Source: Candidatus Komeilibacteria bacterium | GTDB lineage: Bacteria; Patescibacteriota; Patescibacteriia; UBA1558; UBA10009 | Length of the DNA stretch: 51,097 nt | Assembly (NCBI GenBank): GCA_030688315.1 | Contig: JAUYIT010000020.1 | Location: forward strand, 1 to 51,097 | Direction of reading: 5' to 3' | Shown: in pieces, positions 1-7,122 of the stretch | Position numbering within the stretch: position 1 is the stretch's first letter | Layout of the letters: each line of letters opens with the position of its first letter | Notes under the pieces: generated by a model | Told to the model about the DNA's origin: nothing | Databases searched by the model: none | The model's input: the letters and a program-made list of their open reading frames with translations, nothing else | Program-made: the position numbers and the translations under genes

Positions 1-318
1 CTGCCAGCCCGAAGGGCGTGGCCTTTCGGTCAAAATTTTCTGCGAATTTTCCAATAAAATCAGGGCTTTACCCGCCTTAATAAGGCGGTTCGAGCCAATC
101 TTTTTCAAAAGCTCCGCTTTTGCTTCAAAATTTCCTTCCAAGAGTGTTTTTTGAGCCATATTTGCTTCGTTTATCCAGTTTTTAAGCGGTTCGAGCCACT
201 GATTGCCCTTGCGCCCCAAAAGGGCGATTTTTTGTTTTAGAGCGGCTTTCTTTTCTATAGGAGATAGATGTTGTGGATAAAGGGGCTCTTGACAGCTTAA
301 TGAGCTATGTATATCATA
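1..318 (-). pseudogene. Serine recombinase C-terminal fragment (partial, left edge)
   Basis: An open minus-strand frame runs off the left edge. It reads ...PLYPQHLSPIEKKAALKQ..., then KGNQWLEPLKNWINEAN and LLKKIGSNRLI. This resembles the extreme C-terminal helical part of resolvase/invertase-type (serine) site-specific recombinases, after their zinc-ribbon domain. That identification rests on remembered family wording and not on a search. The frame is closed upstream by TAG at 319-321 and has no good start codon. The N-terminal catalytic domain is therefore missing on this side, and the promoter of the next gene overlaps the broken end. What is left is probably a relic of an integrated element. 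A gene continuing leftward is not excluded, but its 5' end should be here and is not. Confidence 0.5.
289..317 (+). promoter_or_regulatory. Sigma70-type promoter of the ATPase gene
   Basis: TTGACA at 289-294 and TATCAT at 312-317 are separated by 17 bases. A second TATAAT lies at 341-346, eleven bases before the ATG at 357, and could give a very short leader. Confidence 0.6.
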
Positions 319-330
319 CTATACATAGCT
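303..330. promoter_or_regulatory. Perfect inverted repeat over the -10 box (candidate operator)
   Basis: AGCTATGTATA (303-313) and TATACATAGCT (320-330) are an 11-bp perfect inverted repeat with a 6-base spacer, centred on the -10 box. Part of the motif (TATACATAGCT) recurs inside the gene just after its start, at about 397-407. This is the geometry of a repressor site. The binding protein is unknown. Confidence 0.5.
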
Positions 331-356
331 ATTGTAGAGCTATAATATAACGAATT

Positions 357-1832
357 ATGTCCAAAAACCCGCAAAAATATCTTCAAGCCCTTGGTATACA
401 TAGCTTACAACAGGCCTTGGTTGCTTATAATCCTTGGTGGAAAACAAAATCTTTTTCTGTTCTAGGGGTGCCTGATTTTAAACGGGACGCGTTTATTCAA
501 GCTATGCGCCATACCGAGGCGAATCATGGACTCGCTTTGTTAATTAACGGTCCACGGCGTGTTGGCAAGACAACCATTATAAATCAGGTTATCCGTTGTT
601 TAATTGAAGAAAAGAAAGTTCCAGTAAACAGGATTCTGTTTTTTTCGCTTGATGACCCATTAATCCAGCAGTTGCCGCAAAAAGACCAAGGTACTTTATT
701 TGAAGCGTTGCTCGCGCAGTGGGCGCAAGTTGCCGGCACCGCTCTTAGAACATCGCCAAATACGCTATATTGTTTTCTTGATGAGATTCAACGTTTGCCA
801 CGTTGGGAATTGTATATTAAGCGCTATATTGATTTACGATATCCGATTCGTTTTATTATTTCAGGTTCGGCATCACATACTATTTTCAGAAAATCCTTGG
901 AAAGCTTGCTTGGTAGATTGGTTGATATTTCGCTACCACCTTTTACTTTTCGCGAGTATGTTCGTTACCATCATCCGGAGCATGGAGTTTTTTTGAATAA
1001 ATTAGCGGAAGATGTCTTGGATATTGGTGAGGCATCGTCAGTAATCCAATTTAATCGGCGTTTAAGCGAAGAAATAAAACCAAGCGCGATTCAACAATGG
1101 AATCGTTATGCGGATGAATATGCCCAAAGAGGAGGCTTTCCTCAATTGTGGATGATGGGCACTGCCGTCGAGCGTTCTGTGTTTATTGATCAGCAGTTTG
1201 TTGAACGTGTTACCTTGGAAGATTTGCGTTTGGTGAAGGAAATAAGACGGCCGGAAATTTTTCATCAATTTTTGCGTTATGCTTTTGCTAGGACGAGCCA
1301 GGAATACAATCTTGAGGAGTTAGCGGGGTTAATTCATACGACACGCGTAACGCTTACTGAGGCGTTGCCGCTTCTCTTGCAGACAGAGTTAATTCGTAAA
1401 GTTGAACGTTTTACCGGCAAGCCGGTGCGTTTGCGTTCCACGCATGCTAAGTTATACGCGGCTGATCTTATGCTGATGCAGGGGATAACAAAAATAATTA
1501 CTTCTCTTGAAGGAGAGGAGCGTGGCAGAATTGCGGAAACGCTTGCGCATAATGTGATTAGATTATTTCCTGGTGTTTCGGATATCTCGTATTATCGTGA
1601 GCCAAGCGGTCAACAGGAAGTTGATTTTGTGGCGCGAGTTGGGAGTCGCGTGGTACCGATTGAAATTGTTTATAAAAATCAAATAGATAGCCATCATCGT
1701 GATTCAGTCCGTTCATTTTTAGAAACGCATGGCAAGCAAAATAGTTTTGGCATTTTGGTTACCAAAGAAGATTGGAAAATTGAACAGCCAATTCTTGAAA
1801 TACCTTTGTCAATTTTTATGTTGACGGCCTAG
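357..1832 (+). CDS. ATP-binding protein, AAA_14 plus DUF4143 type
   Basis: This 491-residue protein has a Walker A motif GPRRVGKTT at residues 65-73 and a Walker B FLDEIQRL with the acidic pair near 142-143. An ISGSAS sensor follows, which is typical of AAA_14 ATPases. The C-terminal third ends in EVDFVARVGSRVVPIEIVYK, the PD-(D/E)xK-like arrangement (D..E-x-K position) of DUF4143 proteins. Members of this family are common in CPR bacteria and archaea, often near mobile DNA, and their biochemical role is not established. The ATG at 357 has no Shine-Dalgarno sequence. The gene stands alone behind a promoter and palindromic operator and is followed by short G+C-rich inverted repeats (for example 1883-1899). 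Confidence 0.85.
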   Translation: MSKNPQKYLQALGIHSLQQALVAYNPWWKTKSFSVLGVPDFKRDAFIQAMRHTEANHGLALLINGPRRVGKTTIINQVIRCLIEEKKVPVNRILFFSLDDPLIQQLPQKDQGTLFEALLAQWAQVAGTALRTSPNTLYCFLDEIQRLPRWELYIKRYIDLRYPIRFIISGSASHTIFRKSLESLLGRLVDISLPPFTFREYVRYHHPEHGVFLNKLAEDVLDIGEASSVIQFNRRLSEEIKPSAIQQWNRYADEYAQRGGFPQLWMMGTAVERSVFIDQQFVERVTLEDLRLVKEIRRPEIFHQFLRYAFARTSQEYNLEELAGLIHTTRVTLTEALPLLLQTELIRKVERFTGKPVRLRSTHAKLYAADLMLMQGITKIITSLEGEERGRIAETLAHNVIRLFPGVSDISYYREPSGQQEVDFVARVGSRVVPIEIVYKNQIDSHHRDSVRSFLETHGKQNSFGILVTKEDWKIEQPILEIPLSIFMLTA

Positions 1833-1956
1833 ATTGTTATAGAATTAAGTTCTATTGGTATAATTTGTTGATTTAGGTGGCGCGCGCCCAAAGGGCGCGA
1901 TGAAAAATCGCGCGAAACGTAGAGAACCCGTCATTTAGGGCGTCGCGCGTTGGGCA

Positions 1957-2139
1957 ATGCTCGGTAGTTTGCTTTATCATTACCTTTATTTTGGTATTTT
2001 ACTGATCGTGGGTTTAATCTGGGGGTCTGATATATTCGTAAGTGATTATTGGCATCTAGCTGGCACTATCATTCTTTACCCTGTTTGTTATTACCTGGTA
2101 GGGGTAATCCTTAATAAAACTGGATTGCGAAAACTATGA
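1957..2139 (+). CDS. Small two-helix membrane protein
   Basis: A 60-residue protein that is hydrophobic almost throughout, with two likely membrane helices (residues 4-23 and 33-52) and a basic C-terminus NKTGLRKL. Its TGA stop overlaps the ATG of the next gene by four bases (ATGA), which suggests translational coupling. No family is recognised. The frame and the overlap support it as real, but at this length that is not certain. Confidence 0.5.
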   Translation: MLGSLLYHYLYFGILLIVGLIWGSDIFVSDYWHLAGTIILYPVCYYLVGVILNKTGLRKL

Positions 2140-2732
2140 ATTCCATTAAAGAATGCTTTGCCATAATTTTAAACAGCAATGAAAAGGACAGTCGTCTGGC
2201 TGCGCGCCAGGTAAGAAAGCTGTTATACACAGCGCAGGGCAGGGATGAACGCAAGGATACCAATAAAATTATCAATACCGCTCCGCAAAATTACGCTCAA
2301 ATTAAGGATGACTGGCGGCAGGAAAATTTTGTTTTAGCTATCTCTGTTATTTATTTTACGCACGATAAAGAAGAACAGCCGGATTTTCTCTTTCCTTGGC
2401 TTTTTCAATTATTAATTCATCAAAACGGCGTTATCCGCTACGCTGCTGTGCGAATGCTGGAAAATGAAATCTGGCCGCTAACTGCCCATATTCGTTTTCC
2501 CGGCCATCCTGGCGGATATTATGGAGAATTAAAACCGGCTTTGGCTGACAGTATTATTTATTCTCTTTTACTAAAATTAAACGAGTTATCGGCTGATTTA
2601 TATCGGCCGGCATATAAAAAATACAAGTATGTAGATTCTTTGCCGGCTAGCCCTTACAAGTCAGTGCAAATGGTTTTAGCGCAACTGGAAGAATTAAGCT
2701 CGTCAAACTATGTGGACAGTTTTAACCGCTAG
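2136..2732 (+). CDS. Hypothetical protein, helical, HEAT-like segment
   Basis: This 198-residue soluble protein has no recognised family. It is mostly helical. The segment GVIRYAAVRMLENEIWPL around residues 106-123 resembles a HEAT repeat unit, and KDSRLAARQVRKLL near residue 17 is similar in style. It is probably translated together with the small membrane protein upstream, because the start overlaps that stop by four bases. Its 3' end also contains the -35 element of the downstream RNA gene. Confidence 0.65.
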   Translation: MNSIKECFAIILNSNEKDSRLAARQVRKLLYTAQGRDERKDTNKIINTAPQNYAQIKDDWRQENFVLAISVIYFTHDKEEQPDFLFPWLFQLLIHQNGVIRYAAVRMLENEIWPLTAHIRFPGHPGGYYGELKPALADSIIYSLLLKLNELSADLYRPAYKKYKYVDSLPASPYKSVQMVLAQLEELSSSNYVDSFNR

Positions 2733-2741
2733 TAATATAAT
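2713..2741 (+). promoter_or_regulatory. Promoter of the structured RNA
   Basis: TGGACA (2713-2718), a 17-base spacer, and a perfect TATAAT (2736-2741). The predicted start is near 2748, exactly where the closing stem of the RNA begins. Confidence 0.6.
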
Positions 2742-2747
2742 AACAAT

Positions 2748-2918
2748 GGAATAGTGAGAGTCGGTGCGGTTACGGCTTCACCGAGAGCCCGGCCGGGCAT
2801 TACAGGAGCATAATTGAGGGTCGGGGAGCTTGCCAAAGATCAAAACAAGCGATGAAATCTTGTTTTCCTTTAAGTAGCTCGCTGTTCCCACAAAAAACTC
2901 TCAAAACGAGAGTTTTTT
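2748..2918 (+). ncRNA. Structured non-coding RNA with closing stem and own terminator, family unassigned
   Basis: About 170 nt between a dedicated promoter and an intrinsic terminator, with no open frame. The 5' end GGAATAGTGAG (2748-2758) pairs with CTCGCTGTTCC (2878-2888) over 11 bp, including two G-U pairs. Inside are a TCGGTG/CACCGA hairpin (2761-2766 with 2779-2784), a GC palindrome (2787-2798), and AAAACAAG/CTTGTTTT (2842-2849 with 2859-2866). Length, closed-end architecture and free-standing transcription recall 6S RNA, but no diagnostic sequence of 6S, tmRNA, RNase P or SRP RNA was recognised. A riboswitch is unlikely because the terminator ends the transcript about 310 bases before the next gene. 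Confidence 0.6.
2892..2918 (+). terminator. Intrinsic terminator
   Basis: AAAAAACTCTC and GAGAGTTTTTT form an 11-bp stem with a 5-base loop ending in six T. It is symmetric, so it may work on both strands. It ends the structured RNA. Confidence 0.8.
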
Positions 2919-2934
2919 GCTATAAAAGAGGATT

Positions 2935-2978
2935 AATGAGACAGTATTGTGTTGATCTGTACTAAGGGCTGTCTCATT
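2935..2978. repeat. 10-bp inverted repeat
   Basis: AATGAGACAG (2935-2944) and CTGTCTCATT (2969-2978) are perfect arms around a 24-base loop. It could be a transposon-end relic or a weak terminator. Confidence 0.4.
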
Positions 2979-3176
2979 TGTCTTATTTTGCTATTATTGC
3001 CCTGACCGAGACGCCTCAAAATCGCTCTTGAAAAATATCTTAAAACCCCTTATAATGCTTGTAAAGTTGTGGTGTCAGACCGACAGACACTGCCATCTAC
3101 TTTTAGTATCGAGTACCGAGACACTTAAGGCGTTAGTGCGACCGAGATTGTATAATAAAATGCCTTAAAATTTAAG
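2979..3176. other. Non-coding stretch with recurring ACCGAGA motif
   Basis: No open frame is seen. The heptamer ACCGAGA occurs at 3005-3011, 3115-3121 and 3141-3147, and also in the RNA gene at 2780-2786. A short GTGTC/GACAC stem lies around 3072-3090. No function can be assigned. Confidence 0.3.
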
Positions 3177-3206
3177 TTTACTGTAAATTATTTTCTATGG
3201 TATAAT
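3177..3206 (+). promoter_or_regulatory. Extended -10 promoter of the toxin-antitoxin pair
   Basis: TGG-TATAAT (TATAAT at 3201-3206) is an extended -10. The -35 (TTTACT at 3177-3182, 18-base spacer) is weak. The ATG of the antitoxin follows at 3234. Confidence 0.5.
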
Positions 3207-3233
3207 ATGCTTAGAGAATAGTGAACAAAAAAT

Positions 3234-3728
3234 ATGGCTAAAATCAGCGAAAAAAAATATAAAGAAGTGATCTTATATCTTGCGGAAAAGCTTGGCGGCG
3301 AGATAAAAGGTAAGAAAAAACTGGCGAAATTATTGTATTTTGTTGATTTTGATTTTTTTGAAAAGTTTCAAAAATCTTTGACTGGTGATGTCTATAAAGC
3401 ATTGCCCATGGGCCCATTTCCTATAACTATGGAAAGGGTGCTTACTGATATGGCCAGAGAAGAAAAGATTACTATAAAATTTGAAAAAGTACGGGCAGAT
3501 TATAACCCGACAGAGATTTACAGGGTCAAAAAGAAAATAGAAGGGAATTTTTCTAAAGAAGAGCAACAGATATTAGATAGAGTCGTTTTGAAGTATGGTA
3601 ATTTATCAGGCAAGCAATTAGAAGATTTAACTCACGCCGAAGCGCCATATATTGGAACAGCGCCTAATCAGGAAATTGCTTACGAATTAGCTTATTACCG
3701 CGGCACTAACATGGATGAAAATGCTTAA
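3234..3728 (+). CDS. Panacea-domain (SocA/DUF4065-like) antitoxin
   Basis: This 164-residue protein has the hallmarks of the Panacea domain: KLAKLLYFVDFDFFEKF near residues 29-45, the YKALPMGPFP turn near 53-62, and LSGKQLEDLTHAEAPY near 122-137. Panacea proteins are antitoxins that neutralise unrelated toxins encoded beside them. The partner gene overlaps this one by 14 bases, the tight coupling expected of a toxin-antitoxin operon. The promoter directly upstream would serve both. No DNA-binding domain is evident, so autoregulation cannot be read from the sequence. Confidence 0.8.
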   Translation: MAKISEKKYKEVILYLAEKLGGEIKGKKKLAKLLYFVDFDFFEKFQKSLTGDVYKALPMGPFPITMERVLTDMAREEKITIKFEKVRADYNPTEIYRVKKKIEGNFSKEEQQILDRVVLKYGNLSGKQLEDLTHAEAPYIGTAPNQEIAYELAYYRGTNMDENA

Positions 3729-4086
3729 TTTTGTTTTTCATCCTCGTTTTGAAAAAGAATCCGCCAGTCTAAAACGGCGGTTTCCTTTTTTTAATTCAGG
3801 CCTGGATTCATTTAAACGAATCTGTGAAGTTCAGTTTGACCCAATAAACCCAAGGCAGGTTATCCCTCCGGCAAAATTACATAGGATAAAATCTTTTAAT
3901 AATTTTAGCATCTGGAAAATAGAGTTGGCGGTAAAAAATTTACGACCTAATCAATTTCCAAGAGTCTGGTTTGCTGTTCAGGGCGCGACAGTCGCATTTT
4001 TATGTGTTGCTACTCATATTGATAATCATGATGATAACGCTATGGATAGAGAGGCGGAAACATTAGTTAGTTCATTTTTTAATTAA
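3715..4086 (+). CDS. Putative RelE/ParE-like toxin partnered with the Panacea antitoxin
   Basis: A 123-residue protein beginning MKMLNFVFHPRFEKE. The pattern (N-terminal strand then FEKES..LKRRFP, a basic KLHRIKSF.NFSIWKIEL core, a late VWFAVQG strand and THIDNHDD) resembles the compact RelE/ParE fold. The similarity is by eye only. Its position behind and overlapping a Panacea antitoxin makes a toxin role likely. If the fold call is right the target would be mRNA on the ribosome or gyrase, which the sequence does not decide. The start could be ATG 3715 or ATG 3721. Confidence 0.6.
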   Translation: MKMLNFVFHPRFEKESASLKRRFPFFNSGLDSFKRICEVQFDPINPRQVIPPAKLHRIKSFNNFSIWKIELAVKNLRPNQFPRVWFAVQGATVAFLCVATHIDNHDDNAMDREAETLVSSFFN

Positions 4087-4089
4087 TTT

Positions 4090-4265
4090 AAGGCGGCGTG
4101 CCAGCTTTGCTGGCATGGCCAAATTGCGGCGGCAAAAAGAAAGCCCGCCAAAGGCGGATAAAATGCCGGCTAAAGGCCGGCTGGGAGACAGGGCGGGGCG
4201 GAATTCCCCCCAAACCCCCCTTCCGCCCCGCCCTAAAAAATCAGAAAACAGCTAGCTGTTTTCTG
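4090..4265. repeat. Cluster of five strong hairpins between genes
   Basis: The 227-base gap after the toxin is packed with dyads: GCCAGC/GCTGGC (about 4099-4114), CCGCC/GGCGG (about 4146-4157), GCCGGC/GCCGGC (about 4165-4181), a perfect 14-bp stem AGGGCGGGGCGGAA (4190-4203) with 4221-4234, and a perfect 24-bp palindrome at 4242-4265 centred on AGCT. None is followed by a plus-strand T-run, so they are not ordinary terminators. They look like accumulated palindromic repeats. Confidence 0.6.
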
Positions 4266-4313
4266 TAAAATAAATACGAGCTTTTTGTAAGAGGCTCTGC
4301 CAGTAATTTTCCT

Positions 4314-5150
4314 ATGTTTTTAAATAAAAGAAAAAAGTTGCTGTTAATTGGCTTCTTTTTTTTGTGCGCGCTTTTTATCTGGCAGGTGCCTAAAAAACCG
4401 GCCGTTGACGCCGATTGGCAGACGCATCTGGCCGTGCCCTCCCTTGCCGAATTTAAGGATAATCTGGTATTTATCAAAAACGTGCGTAATTTTCGCTATG
4501 GCCCCACCGAGGAGGAGATGCAACCGGCCTATTACGATAAAACCTATAATCTTGAAGAAATCAAGCAGGTCTGGTTTGTGGTGGAGCCGTTTAACGGGCA
4601 AAAATATCTGGCCCATACTTTTTTGTCTTTTGAATTTGAGAGCGGGGATTTTTTGGCGATTACCATTGAAGCGCGCAAAACCAAAAACCAAAAATACGGC
4701 ATTATTAAAGGCGCTCTGCGAACTTTTCCGCTGATGTATATCGCGGCTGATGAACGCGACGTGGTTTTACTGCGCGCCAATTTGCGCCAGGATAACGTGT
4801 ACACCTACCCCGTAAAATTGGCCCGTCCGGAAAATGCCCGGCTATTGCTGACGGATATGTTGGAACGGATGAATGAGCTAGTGGTTAAACCCGCCTGGTA
4901 CAACACTTTTTTAGCCAATTGCACCTCCAGCATTGTTTACCATGTTAACCGGGTTTCTCCCAGCCGGGTTGGTAATTTTTCTTGGAAATTATGGTTTACC
5001 GGTTATTCCGACCGCTTGGCTTTGCAGATGGGCCTTATCGATACCGATTTATCCTTAAAACAGGCGCGTCAAAAATATTTGATTACCCCGCGTTCCCAAC
5101 AGATCGGCGACGCGGAGGATTATTCCCGGCTGATCCGGCAGTTTGAATAA
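4314..5150 (+). CDS. DUF4105 (Lnb N-terminal-like) membrane-anchored protein
   Basis: This 278-residue protein starts with a basic segment and a single membrane helix (residues 8-24), so the rest lies outside the membrane. The body matches the DUF4105 pattern: NFRYGP near residue 60, VWFVVEPF, AHTFLSFEFE, YGIIKGALRTFP, LLRANL, then WYNTFLANCTSSIVYHVN near 198-215, where the Asn-Cys-Thr lies in the most conserved block. The family is cysteine-peptidase-like in appearance and its function is unknown. The ATG at 4314 has no clear ribosome site. Confidence 0.75.
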   Translation: MFLNKRKKLLLIGFFFLCALFIWQVPKKPAVDADWQTHLAVPSLAEFKDNLVFIKNVRNFRYGPTEEEMQPAYYDKTYNLEEIKQVWFVVEPFNGQKYLAHTFLSFEFESGDFLAITIEARKTKNQKYGIIKGALRTFPLMYIAADERDVVLLRANLRQDNVYTYPVKLARPENARLLLTDMLERMNELVVKPAWYNTFLANCTSSIVYHVNRVSPSRVGNFSWKLWFTGYSDRLALQMGLIDTDLSLKQARQKYLITPRSQQIGDAEDYSRLIRQFE

Positions 5151-5175
5151 TGGTTTTTGTACATTTTATACACAA

Positions 5176-5204
5176 TTGACAAAATATTAAAACCGGCCTA
5201 TATT
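5176..5204 (+). promoter_or_regulatory. Sigma70-type promoter
   Basis: TTGACA (5176-5181), a 17-base spacer, TATATT (5199-5204). It precedes the small membrane protein at 5242. Confidence 0.65.
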
Positions 5205-5241
5205 TAAATCAGGGAGTATTAATCAATTAACCTTTAAATAT

Positions 5242-5451
5242 ATGGACGAAAACAAGGATAGCGGCGGTAGTACCGCTTTAATCTGGCTGGCAGCCGCCTT
5301 AGGCGCCATTTTTGTCATCGTACTATTCATCTTTTTTGTTAAAAACGATGGCATAAAAAATACCGACGGCGATGACAAGATCCAGATCAACGTTAACCTG
5401 CCTGAACTGGATAACAGTGAAAACTCTGATGATTCTAATCCGTCTAATTAA
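5242..5451 (+). CDS. Small single-helix membrane protein with acidic tail
   Basis: A 69-residue protein with a short acidic N-terminus, one membrane helix (residues about 11-33, ending VLFIFFVKN), and a Asp/Asn/Ser-rich tail ending NSDDSNPSN. No family is recognised. A good promoter lies 38 bases upstream and another small membrane-type gene follows 13 bases after the stop, so the two form a small transcription unit closed by the terminator at 5706. Confidence 0.6.
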   Translation: MDENKDSGGSTALIWLAAALGAIFVIVLFIFFVKNDGIKNTDGDDKIQINVNLPELDNSENSDDSNPSN

Positions 5452-5464
5452 TTAAAATAAAAAT

Positions 5465-5689
5465 ATGACCGATAAAAAACCCATAAATAAAACTCAAAAA
5501 ATTGAGAGCCAGGTCAAAGTTATGCTAAACAAAATGTCGGGACAGGTTAAAGAACTCAAAATAAAATACGATAATCTGGATGAAGGTCAAAAAAAGCGTT
5601 TGCTTAAGGGAGTAGGCGCGGCCGCGGCGGTGCTGGCCGGCATCGGTTTGGCATCTAGGATTGTTAAATCAAAAACCGGCCGAAAATAA
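5465..5689 (+). CDS. Small protein, basic helix plus Ala/Gly-rich membrane segment
   Basis: A 74-residue protein. The first 45 residues form a charged amphipathic helix (KIESQVKVMLNKMSGQVKEL), followed by GVGAAAAVLAGIGLASRIV (about 50-68) as a probable membrane helix and a basic tail KSKTGRK. No family is recognised. It is encoded directly after the other small membrane protein and before an intrinsic terminator. Confidence 0.6.
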   Translation: MTDKKPINKTQKIESQVKVMLNKMSGQVKELKIKYDNLDEGQKKRLLKGVGAAAAVLAGIGLASRIVKSKTGRK

Positions 5690-5705
5690 TTTTTGACAGT
5701 TTTGT

Positions 5706-5743
5706 AAACCGGTTGTTGCTGATAGTCGCTCAACCGGTTTTTT
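5706..5743 (+). terminator. Intrinsic terminator
   Basis: AAACCGGTTG (5706-5715) pairs with CAACCGGTTT (5731-5740) and the T-run continues to 5743. It closes the two-gene unit. Confidence 0.75.
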
Positions 5744-5745
5744 GA

Positions 5746-5751
5746 TATAAT
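5746..5751 (+). promoter_or_regulatory. TATAAT box, near-leaderless start
   Basis: TATAAT lies directly after the terminator and ten bases before the ATG at 5762, so the mRNA would have a leader of only a few bases. No convincing -35 is seen. Confidence 0.5.
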
Positions 5752-5761
5752 TTGCCTATGT

Positions 5762-7069
5762 ATGGTCAATGAATTTAAGGTAAAAATAGAACGGTTGGTG
5801 TTTGGCGGCGAGGGCTTGGGCTATTTTGATAATCGGCCTGTTTTTGTGGCCGGCGTACTGCCCGGGGAAGAGGTGTTGGTTAGACCGGTCAGAATCACGA
5901 ATAAATTCGTTAAAGCGGTGTTACTAAAAGTTTTAGTTGCTTCTTTGGAACGGCGCGAACCACGCGAAGATCATTATTTAAGCTGTTCGCCCTGGCAAAT
6001 TATGCCGGAGGAACGGCAGTTATTTTATAAACAAGAGCTGACCGAGCAGGTGTTTTTAAAATTCGCCAAAGACCTGCCCTTAGAAAGTCCGGAAATTATT
6101 GCCAGCCCCGAGGCCTGGGGTTATCGCGACAAGCTGGAATTTAGCTTTACCCAAAATAATCAGGGCGAATTAAGTTTGGCTTTTAATGAGCGTTACAGTT
6201 ATAAAAATTTTTCAGCTTTAACCGGCTGTGCTTTAGGCCATGTACTGCTTAACGATTGCGCCGGTCAAATTTTACAAAAATTAAAGGAAAATAAAATCAA
6301 GCCGAATGCTTTAAAAAATCTGGTTGTTCGTTACAGCTATTATGAAAATAAATGTTTGGCCGCTTTGTACGTGACTGACCGGAATTTTCTCGATTTAACC
6401 GTTAACGCGCCTAATTTGTCGGGTCTGTTGATTGCGTATTCCGATCCGCGCCACCCAGCGGCAATAACCGATCAGGTTTTGCGTCAGCAGGGTGAAAATT
6501 TTTTACTGGAAAAAATCGGCCGATGTTTGCTAAGTTATCATTATGAAAGTTTTTTTCAAATTAATCCTCCCGCCTTTGAGGCAGTGATTAAGTTTTTAAA
6601 TAAAAATCTGGACGAAGGCGCGGGCGAGGCCGTTGATTTGTATGCCGGCGTGGGCGCCTTGGGCCTGCCCGTGGCGGGCGGGTTTGCTAAAATGGCCAGT
6701 GTGGAAATTGACCGGCGCGCCTGCCGTTCGGCCAAATACAACTTGGCCTTAAATCATCTGGACAACACCGAAGTGATTTGTTCGGCCGTGGGCAAATACG
6801 AACTGGACCAGCTGATCAACGCGCAAAAAACGGTTTTTGTGGATCCGCCGCGGGCAGGGTTAGAACCAAAGATTGTCAAATTATTACTGCAACAACGCCC
6901 CCGGCAGTTGGTGTACCTGTCCTGTAATCCGGCCACGCAGGCGCGCGACTGGGCTTTGCTTAAAGAGGCGTACACTGCCGTCAATTGGCGTTTGTTTGAT
7001 TTTTATCCCCAAACCCCGCACGTGGAAAGCTTGCTGATTATGAAAGCAAGGCCGCGAGTCAGCGATTAG
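5762..7069 (+). CDS. TrmA/RlmD-family uridine-5 RNA methyltransferase
   Basis: This 435-residue protein has an N-terminal TRAM-like domain (residues 1-60, GGEGLGYFDNRPVFVAGVLPGE). A class I SAM fold follows, with VDLYAGVGALGLP near residue 297, the motif VDPPRAGL near 360, and SCNP carrying the likely nucleophile Cys388. Enzymes of this family make 5-methyluridine in 23S rRNA or tRNA. Most RlmD/RlmCD relatives have four Cys for an iron-sulfur cluster. Here only Cys75 (LSCSPWQ) and the GCALGH Cys are in the expected places, so the cluster is probably absent. The substrate cannot be decided from the sequence. Confidence 0.85.
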   Translation: MVNEFKVKIERLVFGGEGLGYFDNRPVFVAGVLPGEEVLVRPVRITNKFVKAVLLKVLVASLERREPREDHYLSCSPWQIMPEERQLFYKQELTEQVFLKFAKDLPLESPEIIASPEAWGYRDKLEFSFTQNNQGELSLAFNERYSYKNFSALTGCALGHVLLNDCAGQILQKLKENKIKPNALKNLVVRYSYYENKCLAALYVTDRNFLDLTVNAPNLSGLLIAYSDPRHPAAITDQVLRQQGENFLLEKIGRCLLSYHYESFFQINPPAFEAVIKFLNKNLDEGAGEAVDLYAGVGALGLPVAGGFAKMASVEIDRRACRSAKYNLALNHLDNTEVICSAVGKYELDQLINAQKTVFVDPPRAGLEPKIVKLLLQQRPRQLVYLSCNPATQARDWALLKEAYTAVNWRLFDFYPQTPHVESLLIMKARPRVSD

Positions 7070-7107
7070 GCAGACCTAAAAACCCCGTCTCAATTTAAGC
7101 AATTATA

Positions 7108-7116
7108 TGGTATAAT
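7108..7116 (+). promoter_or_regulatory. Extended -10 with leaderless ATG
   Basis: TGG-TATAAT ends at 7116 and the ATG is at 7123, so transcription should begin at or next to the start codon. Confidence 0.6.
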
Positions 7117-7122
7117 ATCGGC

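Noticed and set aside
2748..2918. Calling the structured RNA 6S RNA, or a riboswitch for the next gene
   Set aside because: Size and shape fit 6S, but I could not recognise its conserved sequences. The intrinsic terminator separates it from the next gene by about 310 bases, so a riboswitch role is unlikely.
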